From contig NZ_QUZU01000007.1 in NCBI RefSeq assembly GCF_004682055.1, forward strand, positions 62,001 through 126,000: a DNA stretch of 64,000 nt, given 5' to 3'. Of this stretch, positions 1 through 8,447 are shown one piece after another. This stretch comes from Pseudomonas kairouanensis (GTDB taxonomy: Bacteria; Pseudomonadota; Gammaproteobacteria; Pseudomonadales; Pseudomonadaceae). The position numbers and the translations under genes are program-made. Within the stretch, counting starts at the first letter, position 1. Every line of letters starts with the position of its first letter. The notes below the pieces were generated by a model that did not search any database, was not told where the DNA came from, and saw only the letters and a list, made by a program, of their open reading frames with translations.

Positions 1-371
1 CCGCCGGCAATGCCCACCTCGATCTGGCCCAGGGCAATCTTGTTGGCCACCAGCAACGCCGCTTCCAGCCCGGTGCCACAGGCCTGCTGCACATCGTAGG
101 CCGGTGTGTCCGGGGACAAGGTGGTCGACAACAACGACTCTCGCGCCAGGTTGAAGTCCCGCGAGTGCTTGATCACCGCACCGGCGGCAAACTCCCCCAG
201 GCGTTGACCGTGCAGGTTGTAGCGGTCCACCAGGCCTTGCAGCGCGGCCACCAGCAAATCCTGGTTACTGTCGTGGGCGTACACCGTGTTGGAGCGGGCA
301 AACGGGATGCGGTTGCCGCCGATAATCGCCACGCGGCGTACCGGGGCTGGGTTGAAGCTGTAGTCACTCAT
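1..371 (-). CDS. Acetyl-CoA C-acetyltransferase (thiolase), 5' part only
   Basis: The left edge of the window cuts this gene, so only the first 123 residues are present. Thiolases cleave 3-ketoacyl-CoA with CoA to give acetyl-CoA and a shortened acyl-CoA, or run in reverse. The N-terminus shows the typical opening RRVAIIGGNRIPFARS, and QQACGTGLEA carries the acyl-accepting cysteine at residue 98. The ATG at 369-371 overlaps the stop of the upstream hydratase gene (ATGA), so the two are translationally coupled in one operon with the reductase. Context points to the thiolytic last step of fatty-acid beta-oxidation. The C-terminal His and Cys catalytic residues lie outside the window. Family call sure; substrate range not visible. 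Confidence 0.9.
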   Translation of the reverse strand, partial: MSDYSFNPAPVRRVAIIGGNRIPFARSNTVYAHDSNQDLLVAALQGLVDRYNLHGQRLGEFAAGAVIKHSRDFNLARESLLSTTLSPDTPAYDVQQACGTGLEAALLVANKIALGQIEVGIAG

Positions 372-1258
372 CGGCCGTTCTCATTCCAGATAAAAAGCCC
401 GCGCATATGGGGTTTGTCGCCGGCAAAATTGCGCACTTCGAACTCGCGGCGCGGGCCGCTGGCGGGGTGGTTCCACAGGGCGACCTGGCCGGGCAGGAAG
501 ACCGGCAGCTTGAAGTCGCAATGGGCCTCGGCCTGCTCCAACCCACCGGGCGGTTGCTGGGCGGCGAGCGCACGGCCGAGGGTCCACATGCCGTGGGCGA
601 TGGCGCGGCGAAAGCCAAAGATCTTCGCGCCAATCACCGAGGTATGGATCGGGTTGAAATCCCCCGACACCTTGGCAAAACGGCGGCCCAGGTCGGCGGG
701 CAACACCCAGCGCTGGGTACGCAGCAGGCCGTCTTCCTGCAACGGCAAGGCGCTGCCCCACGGCTCGCCGACCGGGTCTTTGACGTCGCGGCGCAGGTAC
801 AGGCTGTCGCTCTCCCACACCAGGGTGTCGGCGCCATAGGCACGGGTGGCGATGCTCAGCGCCTGGCCCTTGGGGTGCGCCACCCAGCACTCGCAATACA
901 CCTCCAGGCGCAGGGCCTGACCTTCGTGCAACCGCTGATGCTGACGAATGCGATTGGCCAAATGCACCATGCCGCTGGCCGGGTACGGAAAACTCGGGCG
1001 CGTCAGCAACATCAGGTGCAGCGGGAATGCCAGCACATGGGGGTAGGACAACGGCACGCCCTGTTCGCGACGAAAACCGCAGGCGCGGCCGTAGGCGGCG
1101 ATCCCAGCGGCGGACAGTTCTGCCGCCGAGCGCACCAGCCGCTCCTTGGGCAGCACTGGCGGCCCTTCCAACTTGGGCTTGCGCAAGGCGCGCACACCGT
1201 CCAGCAACAGCTGCCCCCGCGAGGGCGGCGGGTCGATAATCTGCGTCACGTAGTCCAT
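368..1258 (-). CDS. MaoC-family (R)-enoyl-CoA hydratase / dehydratase
   Basis: A 296-residue protein of the MaoC/hot-dog family, which hydrates trans-2-enoyl-CoA or dehydrates 3-hydroxyacyl thioesters. The hydratase signature SGDFNPIH sits at residues 198-205, with the expected catalytic Asp200 and His205, followed by AHGMW at 221. The first 180 residues would form a second, degenerate hot-dog fold, giving the double-hot-dog architecture usual for proteins of this size. The gene overlaps the thiolase start by 4 bases and follows the reductase gene by 3 bases, so it is central in a reductase-hydratase-thiolase operon. The closest named relative I can suggest is mycobacterial HtdX (inference). 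Function in beta-oxidation or the reverse direction is not decided by sequence. Confidence 0.88.
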   Translation of the reverse strand: MDYVTQIIDPPPSRGQLLLDGVRALRKPKLEGPPVLPKERLVRSAAELSAAGIAAYGRACGFRREQGVPLSYPHVLAFPLHLMLLTRPSFPYPASGMVHLANRIRQHQRLHEGQALRLEVYCECWVAHPKGQALSIATRAYGADTLVWESDSLYLRRDVKDPVGEPWGSALPLQEDGLLRTQRWVLPADLGRRFAKVSGDFNPIHTSVIGAKIFGFRRAIAHGMWTLGRALAAQQPPGGLEQAEAHCDFKLPVFLPGQVALWNHPASGPRREFEVRNFAGDKPHMRGLFIWNENGR

Positions 1259-1261
1259 GAC

Positions 1262-2605
1262 TCAAGCTCCCAGCAGGCTTTGCCCGCACACACGTACGGT
1301 TTGGCCATTCACCCCGCCGGACGCGGGGTGCGCCAGCCAGGCAATGGTCTCGGCCACGTCGATCGGTTGCCCGCCCTGGGACAGGGAGTTCATGCGCCGC
1401 CCCGCTTCGCGAATCATCAGCGGGATTTTCGCGGTCATCTGGGTCTCGATAAACCCTGGCGCCACCGCGTTGACCGTCACCTGCTGCTCTGCCGCACGCG
1501 GTGCCAGGCCTTGCACCAGGCCAATCACCCCAGCCTTGGAGGTGGCGTAGTTGCTTTGCCCCAGGTTGCCGGCGATGCCGGAAATCGATGACACACACAC
1601 GATGCGCCCACCGGGGTTCAGGCCCTGGCTTTCCAGCAAGGCGTTGCTCAGTTGCCACGGTGCTTCCAGGTTGACTGCCAGCACACTGCGCCAGGCGGCC
1701 TCGGTCATCTTGGCGATGGTCTTGTCACGGGTGATCCCGGCGTTGTGCACCACCACATCGAAGGCGCCGTACTGGCTGACGTGGGCTTGCAGCTGCGCGG
1801 CGGCATCCGCTGCGGTGATGTCCAGGGGCAGGGCCGAACCGCCGACACTGGCGGCGGCCTGTTCAAGACTTTGCTGGGCCTGAGGCACGTCTACGCACAC
1901 CACATGGGCACCGTCGCGCGCCAGCACCTGGGCAATTGCCAGGCCGATGCCACGGGAGGCGCCGGTGACCAGCGCGCGGCGCCCAGTGAACGGTTTGTCC
2001 CAGTTGACGGCGACATGGCCATCCACCGGTTTTTCCAGGCGCACCACCTGCCCGGACACATAGGCCGAACGGCGCGACAGGAAGAAACGCAAGCTGCTGT
2101 CCAGCGCGTCTTCGGCCCCCGGTGCAACGTAGATCAATTGCACGGTGATCGCCCGGCGCAGTTCCTTGGCCAGCGAACGCACCAAACCTTCGAGGGCGCG
2201 CTGGGCGATGGCCTGGGGCAGGTCCTGGCAATGTTCCGGCGCAATACCGAGCACCACCACGCGGCCATGTTGGCCGAGGCGCTTGGCGTTGGCGTGGAAG
2301 AACACATACAGCTCATCCAGCTGTTGCAGATCGGCCACGCCAGTGGCGTCAAACACCGCGCCCTGCACCTTGACCGTGGATGGTGCCTTGAGGCTCGCCG
2401 GGGTGGCGATGACGGTGTCAGTCGCTTGGAATACCTGCTGCACCTGCGCAACCAGGCGCCCTGCCCCGGCCAGGATTACCGGGTTGGCCAGGCTTTGCTG
2501 GCCACTGCGATGGCGTTGCAACGGCAAAGGTTGGGGCAAGCCGATGGCCTGGGCCAGGCGGCGGCCCCAGGGGGAATTGACAAAAGATAGGTAGCTGTCA
2601 CTCAT
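1262..2605 (-). CDS. High-molecular-weight 3-oxoacyl-(ACP/CoA) reductase, FabG4-like
   Basis: A 447-residue SDR enzyme, about 200 residues longer than ordinary FabG. The C-terminal half is a classical SDR domain: the NADP-binding GASRGIG lies at about residues 215-221, NNAG is replaced by HNAG, and the Ser-Tyr-Lys triad appears as SSISG followed by NYATSKAG. The N-terminal half (residues 1-205) has no SDR motif and resembles the flavodoxin-like extra domain of FabG4-type proteins. It should interconvert 3-ketoacyl and 3-hydroxyacyl thioesters. The ATG at 2605 is preferred; a GTG four codons upstream is possible. It heads the operon reductase-MaoC-thiolase, with a REP doublet behind it. Confidence 0.88.
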   Translation of the reverse strand: MSDSYLSFVNSPWGRRLAQAIGLPQPLPLQRHRSGQQSLANPVILAGAGRLVAQVQQVFQATDTVIATPASLKAPSTVKVQGAVFDATGVADLQQLDELYVFFHANAKRLGQHGRVVVLGIAPEHCQDLPQAIAQRALEGLVRSLAKELRRAITVQLIYVAPGAEDALDSSLRFFLSRRSAYVSGQVVRLEKPVDGHVAVNWDKPFTGRRALVTGASRGIGLAIAQVLARDGAHVVCVDVPQAQQSLEQAAASVGGSALPLDITAADAAAQLQAHVSQYGAFDVVVHNAGITRDKTIAKMTEAAWRSVLAVNLEAPWQLSNALLESQGLNPGGRIVCVSSISGIAGNLGQSNYATSKAGVIGLVQGLAPRAAEQQVTVNAVAPGFIETQMTAKIPLMIREAGRRMNSLSQGGQPIDVAETIAWLAHPASGGVNGQTVRVCGQSLLGA

Positions 2606-2648
2606 AGAAGCACTCACAACACTGTATTGACCTGTAAACCCAATCCCG

Positions 2649-2735
2649 GTGGGAGCGGGCTTGCTCGCGAATGCGGTGGGTCAGCGATGAATCAGTTGCC
2701 TGACACACCGCTTTCGCGAGCAAACCCGCTCCCAC
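2649..2735. repeat. REP doublet (REPIN), GC subtype
   Basis: Two inverted REP copies face each other: 2649-2670 (starts GTGGGAGCGGGCTTGCTCGC) and its inverse at 2714-2735 (ends ACCCGCTCCCAC), with one or two differences. The spacer carries a second weaker pairing, GGTGGGTCAG against TGACACACC. It sits between the fadE stop and the start of the fabG-like gene, so on the minus strand it follows fadE and can act as a terminator or mRNA stabiliser. Confidence 0.9.
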
Positions 2736-2751
2736 ATTGACCGTGTGTTGT

Positions 2752-5277
2752 CTAGTTAACCGAGGCGTTCTCGTTTTGGCCGTTACGGCGTTTTGCCGCT
2801 GGCTCCAACGCCTGCTTGCGCTGCTGCAACGCCTCCAGCAAGCCAAAGTCCTGCGGGAAGTCGTCCACCTGGATGCCGTGGTCGGCGTATTCCACATATC
2901 GGCCCAGCAAGGCGTCTTCGTCTTCGCTGATCAGGTCCAGCGCGCGCGCCTTGACGCGCCATGGGGTAAAGGCGGCGGAAGAAATAGGCATGGGTTCGAT
3001 CAGGCCTTGCTTGACGGCCGGCTTGAGCCGCGCCTCAATCAACTCCACTTGCGGCAGCAAACGGAAGCCGAGTTCGCCATAGGCCAGCTTGTCGATTTCA
3101 GGGCGTGGGATGTAGGAATTGCCCAACAGGCGGTCGCGGGTTTCGCCGGGGATTTGCACCACATCGGCCACTTGGGCCAGCAAGCGATCCGATGGCTTGT
3201 GCTGCGGGATGCCGAACGGAAACGTCAGGCCACGCACCACCGCCGCTGCTGCTTTCGAAGGGTAGTTATCGAGCACTTCGGCCAGGGCTTCATGGGCCCG
3301 CAGCAAGGCGTCCTGGGCGGCCCAGTGCACCAGCGGCAGGTCGCCCTGGGGCCGGCCGTCATCCTCGAAGCGCTTGAGCACGCAGGACAGAATGTAAAGC
3401 TGCGACAGAATATCCCCCAGGCGCCCGGTGATACTTTCCTTGCGCTTGAGGGCACCGCCCAACACGCCCATGGAAATATCCGAGATCAACGCCAAGACCA
3501 CCGACAGACGATTGGCCTGGCGGTAGTAGGACGCCAGCGCCGGGTCGGTTTTGCCGGGTACGGAAATCAGCCGCCCACCGGTCAGCGCATGCACTGCGGC
3601 CCGTACGGTGTTGGCCAGCACAAAGCTGATATGGCCGAACATCGCACTGTCGAAGGCCTCCAGCGCCTTGCGCCGGTCCGGGTTGTGCGCCGCTTCCATT
3701 TCACGGAATACGTAAGGATGGCAACGGATCAGGCCCTGGCCAAAGATGATCAGGCAGCGGGTCATGATGTTGGCGCCCTCCACCGTAATGGCGATGGGGC
3801 TTTGCTGGTAGGCGCGGGCCAGGAAGTTGTTGGGGCCCATGCAAATGCCCTTGCCGGCGACGATGTCCATGCCGTCGTTAACGATGATCCGCGCACGCTC
3901 GGTGACGTGGTATTTGGCAATGGCCGAAATCACCGAGGGTTTCTCACCGGCATCCAGGGACGCCACCGAGACCTTGCGCACTGCATCGCAGGCATACAAG
4001 TGCCCAGCCATGCGTGCCAGGGGCGCCTGCACCCCTTCGAACTTGCCGATGGGCAGGCCGAACTGCTTGCGCATCGCCGCATAGGCGGTGGTACCGCGCA
4101 CCGCCACCTTAGCCAGACCGACGTTGGACGATGGCAGGGAAATCGCCCGCCCTGCCGCCAGGCATTCCATCAGCATGCGCCAGCCGTTACCGACTTGTTC
4201 GCGGCCGCCGATCACCCACTCCAGCGGGATAAACACGTCTTTACCGGTCGTAGGACCGTTCTGGAACACCGCGTTGAGTGGCCAGTGACGACGGCCACTG
4301 TTCACCCCTGGATGGGAGGTGGGAATCAATGCGCAGGTAATCCCCAAGGAACCCGCCGGGCCGAGCAAACCTTCGGGGTCTTCGGCTCGAAACGCCAGGC
4401 CGAGCACCGTGGCAATCGGCCCAAGGGTGATATAGCGCTTGTCCCAGGTTACGCGAAAGCCCAGCACTTCCTGGCCTTCGTGGGTGCCTTTGCTGACGAT
4501 GCCCAGGTCCGGAATGGCCCCGGCATCGGAGCCGGCATACGGGCTGGTCAGGGCAAAACACGGGATGTCTTCACCCCGCGCCAGACGCGGCAGGTAGTAG
4601 TTGCGCTGGGCATCGGTGCCGTAATGCAGCAGCAGTTCGGCCGGGCCCAGGGAGTTGGGCACCATCACCGAAATCGCCGCCGCCGAGCAGCGCGTCGACA
4701 GCTTCATCACCACCTGGGAATGCGCGTAGTGGGAGAAGCCTTTGCCGCCGTACTGCTTGGGAATGATCATGCCGAGGAAACCGGCCTCCTTGGTGTACTG
4801 CCAACCTTCGGGGGACATGTCCTGCCAGACCTGGGTGGTTTCCCAGTCGTTGGCGATGTCGCAGAGGGTTTCCACTTCGTTGTCCAGGAAGGCTTGTTCC
4901 TCGGCGCTGAGGCTGGCCGGTGCCGCTTGCAGCAGGCGTTGCCAGTCGGGCTTGCCGCTGAACAGCTCGGCGTCCCACCACACGGTGCCAGACTCGATGG
5001 CTGCCCGCTCGGTGTCGGACATCGCCGGCATGATCGTGCGAAACAGGCCCAAAGCCTTGCCCGTCAACAGTGCGCGGCGCAGGGGTTTGATTGTCATGAG
5101 CAACGCTGGCGCGATCACCAGCACGGCTGCAACGGTGATGCCGAAGGCGGCGACCACGCTAAACAGGTAACCCGCCGCCAGCCACACCAGGCCAACGCCC
5201 AGCCACAGGCTGGCAGCGGCTTGTCGATACGCCAGGGCAATCGCTGCTGCGAAACCCGCCAATAACCAGATAACCAT
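2752..5277 (-). CDS. fadE: Acyl-CoA dehydrogenase FadE
   Basis: An 841-residue FAD enzyme that oxidises acyl-CoA to trans-2-enoyl-CoA, the first step of beta-oxidation; E. coli FadE is of similar length. The chosen ATG at 5277 begins MVIWLLAGFAAAIALAYRQ, giving two N-terminal membrane segments (about residues 1-60) as in the FadE branch; AGAGG lies 9 bases upstream. Mid-protein acyl-CoA dehydrogenase features include FALTSPYAGSDAGAIPD (flavin and substrate loop) and ITVEGANIMTRCLIIFGQG. The C-terminal 280 residues match the extra domain unique to this branch. It lies between the FadL-type channel and the reductase-hydratase-thiolase operon, on the same strand. A dyad TTCAAA-N6-TTTGAA stands about 95-112 bases upstream. 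Confidence 0.93.
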   Translation of the reverse strand: MVIWLLAGFAAAIALAYRQAAASLWLGVGLVWLAAGYLFSVVAAFGITVAAVLVIAPALLMTIKPLRRALLTGKALGLFRTIMPAMSDTERAAIESGTVWWDAELFSGKPDWQRLLQAAPASLSAEEQAFLDNEVETLCDIANDWETTQVWQDMSPEGWQYTKEAGFLGMIIPKQYGGKGFSHYAHSQVVMKLSTRCSAAAISVMVPNSLGPAELLLHYGTDAQRNYYLPRLARGEDIPCFALTSPYAGSDAGAIPDLGIVSKGTHEGQEVLGFRVTWDKRYITLGPIATVLGLAFRAEDPEGLLGPAGSLGITCALIPTSHPGVNSGRRHWPLNAVFQNGPTTGKDVFIPLEWVIGGREQVGNGWRMLMECLAAGRAISLPSSNVGLAKVAVRGTTAYAAMRKQFGLPIGKFEGVQAPLARMAGHLYACDAVRKVSVASLDAGEKPSVISAIAKYHVTERARIIVNDGMDIVAGKGICMGPNNFLARAYQQSPIAITVEGANIMTRCLIIFGQGLIRCHPYVFREMEAAHNPDRRKALEAFDSAMFGHISFVLANTVRAAVHALTGGRLISVPGKTDPALASYYRQANRLSVVLALISDISMGVLGGALKRKESITGRLGDILSQLYILSCVLKRFEDDGRPQGDLPLVHWAAQDALLRAHEALAEVLDNYPSKAAAAVVRGLTFPFGIPQHKPSDRLLAQVADVVQIPGETRDRLLGNSYIPRPEIDKLAYGELGFRLLPQVELIEARLKPAVKQGLIEPMPISSAAFTPWRVKARALDLISEDEDALLGRYVEYADHGIQVDDFPQDFGLLEALQQRKQALEPAAKRRNGQNENASVN

Positions 5278-5371
5278 GGGGATACCTCTACTCGATTCAG
5301 GGTACGGCTTGGGTGCGGCAGGCCCATGGGGCCTGCGGCGTAAAGCCACACTACAAACTTGGGAAGCTAAA

Positions 5372-5389
5372 TTCAAATTTTGTTTTGAA
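5372..5389. promoter_or_regulatory. TTCAAA-N6-TTTGAA dyad upstream of fadE
   Basis: A perfect 6+6 inverted repeat, TTCAAATTTTGTTTTGAA, in an A/T-rich stretch about 95 bases ahead of the fadE start. A similar dyad stands before alkB. It may be an operator for a fatty-acid or alkane regulator; A/T richness makes chance a serious alternative. Confidence 0.3.
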
Positions 5390-5545
5390 ATTTTTATTTA
5401 ATGCTTTGGCGAAAAAATAGCGGCTGACCACGTCAGCCTTTCCAGTCCCTGTGCACACACAGTTGAGCCGTGCCATGAGGATGAACCGCAGGTTCAGGGT
5501 AACAAGATGCGCTTGATGCCCCGCTCCATCATCCCCGGCTGATCG

Positions 5546-7000
5546 TCAGAAGGCGTAGGTGGCCGACAGGCTCACTACATCGCCTGAAGACTCTGCCTTG
5601 CCATTGAGGGATGCCCCCCCAAGACGATCGACGTTTTGGGTTTTCAGTTTGACCTCCTGCACGAACTGGTGGGAGTAAGCCGCGTCCAGACTCAAGCCCT
5701 TGATGGCCTTGACCTCATACCCGGCGCCAAAGGACAGGAACGTGCGGTCACCGTCCGGGATCCGTGGGTCACGGGTGGAGTTGCGCGTGGGCGTCTGGTC
5801 CAGTGCCACACCGGCGCGCAGGGTCAGTTCATCGGTGACGCGATAGTCGCCGCCGAGGGAGTACATCCAGGTGTTCTTGTAGTTGTAGGGAATGGAGACG
5901 ACGGTCATGTCGCCAGACTTGAGCGTCAGGTCCTTGAAGGATGACCACTCGGTCCACGTCACGCTCGCACCCAGGGTGAAGCGATCGTTGAACTGGTGCA
6001 CCCAGTCGAGCCCGGCGGTTGCTGGGATGTCCAGGTTGACACTGGCGTGGGCGCCGTTTGGATACAGCTCGAGTCCCGGATAGGCGGTATTCACCAATGT
6101 ACCGCTACCCCCAAATGGGCTCGGCGTCGTCATCAGTGCATAGGAAAACTGATCCGAATACATGTTGTATTTGCCAGTCATCTTGTTCTTGATCTTGGCG
6201 TGGTAGTTCAAACCCAGCGTGTCTTGATCCGTGGGTTTCCAAACGACCCCGGTAAACCAGCCTGCCGATATATTGTCGACCTTGACTCGTATCAGATTAC
6301 TACCTACACCGGACGGAAAAGTGATGCCCCCAAGGATGGAATCGGATACGGCTGCCGCTGACAACAAGTCAACGTTCTGACTGACGAAACCTTTACTGTG
6401 CTGAACGATTACGCCACCACCGATGGAGAACTGATCGTTGACTTTGAACGACAAAGAGCCGGTCAACCCGACGGTTTCGATTTTGGTATCCACTGCAAAG
6501 TCGCGCAGCTTGGAGTCTTGATCCCATGTCGAGCGCATGCCTTGGGGCACGACCTGGCTCAGGCCAAAGGCAAATCGGTCGCCCAGCGGCATCACCATAA
6601 AGCCCGTGGGTAGCCAAGCCGTGAAACCGCCTTGACCGCCATCATTGTTATTTACGGTTGTTGCCGAAAGGTCAGGAAAACCATCGGCGCCAATAGGCGT
6701 GTTAGAAACGGGATTGCCTTGATAGTCATAGGCATCCCCCTTGTACTTGATCTTGATGCGCGCGTAATCGACCGTGAATTGCGCGACGTTATGCTCAACG
6801 AACGCCATGGCCGCCGGGTTGTTGTATGCAGAACTTGGGTCGTTCTTAAATAGCGACCCGCCCGCGAATGCCCTGCCCCAGCCGGGTGCGCCATACGTGG
6901 GTGTAGAAAACCCACCGGCTTGTGCAGGGGCCGCCACCATCATCCCCCCCATCAATGCCAGCCCCAGAAGAACCTGTGCCTGTTGTTTCTTATTATTCAT
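5546..7000 (-). CDS. FadL-family outer-membrane hydrocarbon / long-chain fatty acid channel
   Basis: A 484-residue protein with a clear signal peptide (MNNKKQQAQVLLGLALMGGM, cleavage after AQA about residue 28). The mature start GGFSTPTYGAPGWGRAFAGG followed by DPSSAYNNPAAMA is the FadL/TodX hallmark, where the N-terminus plugs the barrel. The rest alternates short amphipathic strands and ends in phenylalanine (LSATYAF), as expected for a BamA-inserted barrel. FadL proteins move hydrophobic substrates across the outer membrane. Position between the pra-like genes and fadE, downstream of alkB, suggests uptake of alkanes or fatty acids. The gene has more A/T-ending codons than its neighbours. 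Family certain, cargo inferred. Confidence 0.92.
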   Translation of the reverse strand: MNNKKQQAQVLLGLALMGGMMVAAPAQAGGFSTPTYGAPGWGRAFAGGSLFKNDPSSAYNNPAAMAFVEHNVAQFTVDYARIKIKYKGDAYDYQGNPVSNTPIGADGFPDLSATTVNNNDGGQGGFTAWLPTGFMVMPLGDRFAFGLSQVVPQGMRSTWDQDSKLRDFAVDTKIETVGLTGSLSFKVNDQFSIGGGVIVQHSKGFVSQNVDLLSAAAVSDSILGGITFPSGVGSNLIRVKVDNISAGWFTGVVWKPTDQDTLGLNYHAKIKNKMTGKYNMYSDQFSYALMTTPSPFGGSGTLVNTAYPGLELYPNGAHASVNLDIPATAGLDWVHQFNDRFTLGASVTWTEWSSFKDLTLKSGDMTVVSIPYNYKNTWMYSLGGDYRVTDELTLRAGVALDQTPTRNSTRDPRIPDGDRTFLSFGAGYEVKAIKGLSLDAAYSHQFVQEVKLKTQNVDRLGGASLNGKAESSGDVVSLSATYAF

Positions 7001-7075
7001 ACCGCACTCCTTAGTATTGACTTACTGAGCCGGCACCCGCCGGATCGTCTTACGGCTCTCGGAACTAACATTACC

Positions 7076-7101
7076 CGGTAGAACAACACTTAGTTCTACC
7101 G
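7076..7101. promoter_or_regulatory. Perfect 9-bp inverted repeat upstream of the FadL-type gene
   Basis: CGGTAGAAC at 7076-7084 and GTTCTACCG at 7093-7101 are separated by 8 bases, 76 bases before the FadL-type ATG. On the minus strand no T-run follows, so a simple intrinsic terminator for the upstream pra-like gene is unlikely; an operator or leader hairpin fits better. Confidence 0.4.
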
Positions 7102-7137
7102 CCCAACCGGTGAACGTCACGTTTCCAACGCCCGTCT

Positions 7138-7653
7138 TCATGGAACGATAATTAAAGGAAACGCTGTAAAGTTAAGTGAAACCACAGTGCAATTACCGGC
7201 AAGCCATTGATTGGAAGCCGTCGCATTAAAACCACCGGCGCCGTTGGACATGTGGACATTAATGGAACTTGGACCGCAATTTGTCGCCGGAAAAAGTATC
7301 GACCCCGACACGCGATAGTCCACACGGGTCAACACTGCTGTTGTTGCACTTGTGGGTGTCAACACCCAAGGCAGACTGCCCATTTGGGCCTGGCTGCATA
7401 AAGCACTCGTGCCTGAGAGGTTCACCGAGTTTATGTCTAGCGCAGAACCATCAGGACGTCCCGTTGCAAACAGCTGAATGCCGCACGTTACTTCTGCCCC
7501 CCATGAAGCGGGAGACTTCATGGTGATTGTCGCGTTTGCTGACGAACTGAACCCCAGCCCAACAGGTGAAAAGGTCGCCGCATTGACCTGTGATACCGTC
7601 CCACAACACAACATGATTAAAACTGTGGATACGAGGGCATTTGAAATTTTCAT
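7138..7653 (-). CDS. PraA/PraB-like secreted alkane-oxidation activator, copy 1
   Basis: A 171-residue exported protein: signal peptide of 25 residues (cleavage VNA-AT), then a mature domain with four cysteines at 57, 86, 126 and 155. These match the four-cysteine pattern of the next two genes upstream, along with LPWVL and NCGP motifs. The family is known in Pseudomonas as alkane oxidation protein activators (PraA/PraB), small extracellular proteins induced on alkanes and thought to aid hydrocarbon contact or uptake. The three copies plus AlkB and a FadL-type channel form one functional neighbourhood. AGAGG lies ahead of the ATG. Assignment to PraA or PraB specifically is not possible by eye. 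Confidence 0.75.
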   Translation of the reverse strand: MKISNALVSTVLIMLCCGTVSQVNAATFSPVGLGFSSSANATITMKSPASWGAEVTCGIQLFATGRPDGSALDINSVNLSGTSALCSQAQMGSLPWVLTPTSATTAVLTRVDYRVSGSILFPATNCGPSSINVHMSNGAGGFNATASNQWLAGNCTVVSLNFTAFPLIIVP

Positions 7654-7724
7654 TGTCTGCCTCTCTCTTTATCGCAACGCTTAATTGACTGCCATGGGTA
7701 TAACGGTGTTCGCAACACTTCAAA

Positions 7725-7748
7725 CAAGCGCCTCACGTGAGGCGCTTG
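7725..7748 (-). terminator. Hairpin terminator after pra-like copy 2
   Basis: A perfect 24-base palindrome (arms CAAGCGCCTCAC and GTGAGGCGCTTG) begins 38 bases past the stop of the 7787-8314 gene. On the minus strand only a short TTT follows, so termination may be partial, letting transcription continue to copy 1. Confidence 0.55.
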
Positions 7749-7786
7749 CCTTGCCGTCGGTGATCAGCCGGTGCGCAATAACACGA

Positions 7787-8314
7787 TCAAGGAATGATCG
7801 TCACACCCGGAACCGTGACCGTCAGGCTTTGGATGGTGCAGTTCTGGTTGCCACTGCCCGTGGTGTGACCGGTCAGCGGTTGGTTGGTGATGGTGAGTTT
7901 GTTGGTGGCGTTGTCATAGGTGCCGGTGAGCGTGTCCGGGCCGCAGTCGGTGGCCGGGAACAACAGGCTACGGGCGATGGTGTAGCCCACGTTGGTCACT
8001 GAACCGGTGGTCAGGCTGGTGGCACTCAGTACCCAGCCTGGGCTAGGAATGTTTTTCAACGTAGGCAGCGCACACAGGCCGCCGCCGGTCAGTGAAGCGC
8101 TGGTGATCGTTGCAACGCCGCCAGCGATGGTGCCGGAGAAGTTGATCCCGCACGTCACGGCAGCGCCGAAAGAGGATGGCGACAACACCGTAATGCTGCC
8201 ACCGGTGGTGGTGAACGAACCATTTGGCGAAATACTGACAGCACTTGCCATCGAAGCAGCACCCATGCAAACAACCAAAGCAGATAACGACACGAGGGTT
8301 TTTAAGCTTTTCAT
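7787..8314 (-). CDS. PraA/PraB-like secreted alkane-oxidation activator, copy 2
   Basis: A 175-residue exported protein with a signal peptide ending at SMASA (about residue 25). Cysteines at 55, 81, 124 and 159 align with those of the flanking paralogues; shared motifs are ISPNGSFTTTGG, SPGWVL, DCGP and TYDNATNKL. The mature chain is rich in Ser, Thr and Gly and ends VTVPGVTIIP, close to the PLIIVP end of copy 1, so copies 1 and 2 are the closer pair. Likely role as for PraA/PraB: a surface or extracellular protein that helps alkane assimilation. A small hairpin (8335-8351) lies in its leader. Confidence 0.77.
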   Translation of the reverse strand: MKSLKTLVSLSALVVCMGAASMASAVSISPNGSFTTTGGSITVLSPSSFGAAVTCGINFSGTIAGGVATITSASLTGGGLCALPTLKNIPSPGWVLSATSLTTGSVTNVGYTIARSLLFPATDCGPDTLTGTYDNATNKLTITNQPLTGHTTGSGNQNCTIQSLTVTVPGVTIIP

Positions 8315-8334
8315 TGTTGTTCCTCACATGTTAT

Positions 8335-8351
8335 GGCGAATTCATTTCGCC
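8335..8351. promoter_or_regulatory. Leader hairpin before pra-like copy 2
   Basis: GGCGAA at 8335-8340 and TTCGCC at 8346-8351 form a 6-bp stem with a 5-base loop, ending about 20 bases before the start codon on the minus strand. It could stabilise the message of a highly expressed secreted protein; no function is shown. Confidence 0.3.
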
Positions 8352-8447
8352 GGGGGTAATGGCCATGAACGAGAGGTCACGGTGAAACAAGCGGAACTTC
8401 CCTTTCCAGCCAAATTTCAATTCGACTGCCGCACTTACAAATGACGT

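Noticed and set aside
2737..5265. Very long open frame antisense to fadE (842 codons, plus strand)
   Set aside because: It is a shadow of high-G+C codon structure; its translation is rich in His, Gln and Arg and has no domain, while the opposite strand encodes an unmistakable FadE.
5482..5496. TGAACC-GCA-GGTTCA hairpin as terminator of the FadL-type gene
   Set aside because: Short stem and no T-run on the minus strand; left unlabelled.
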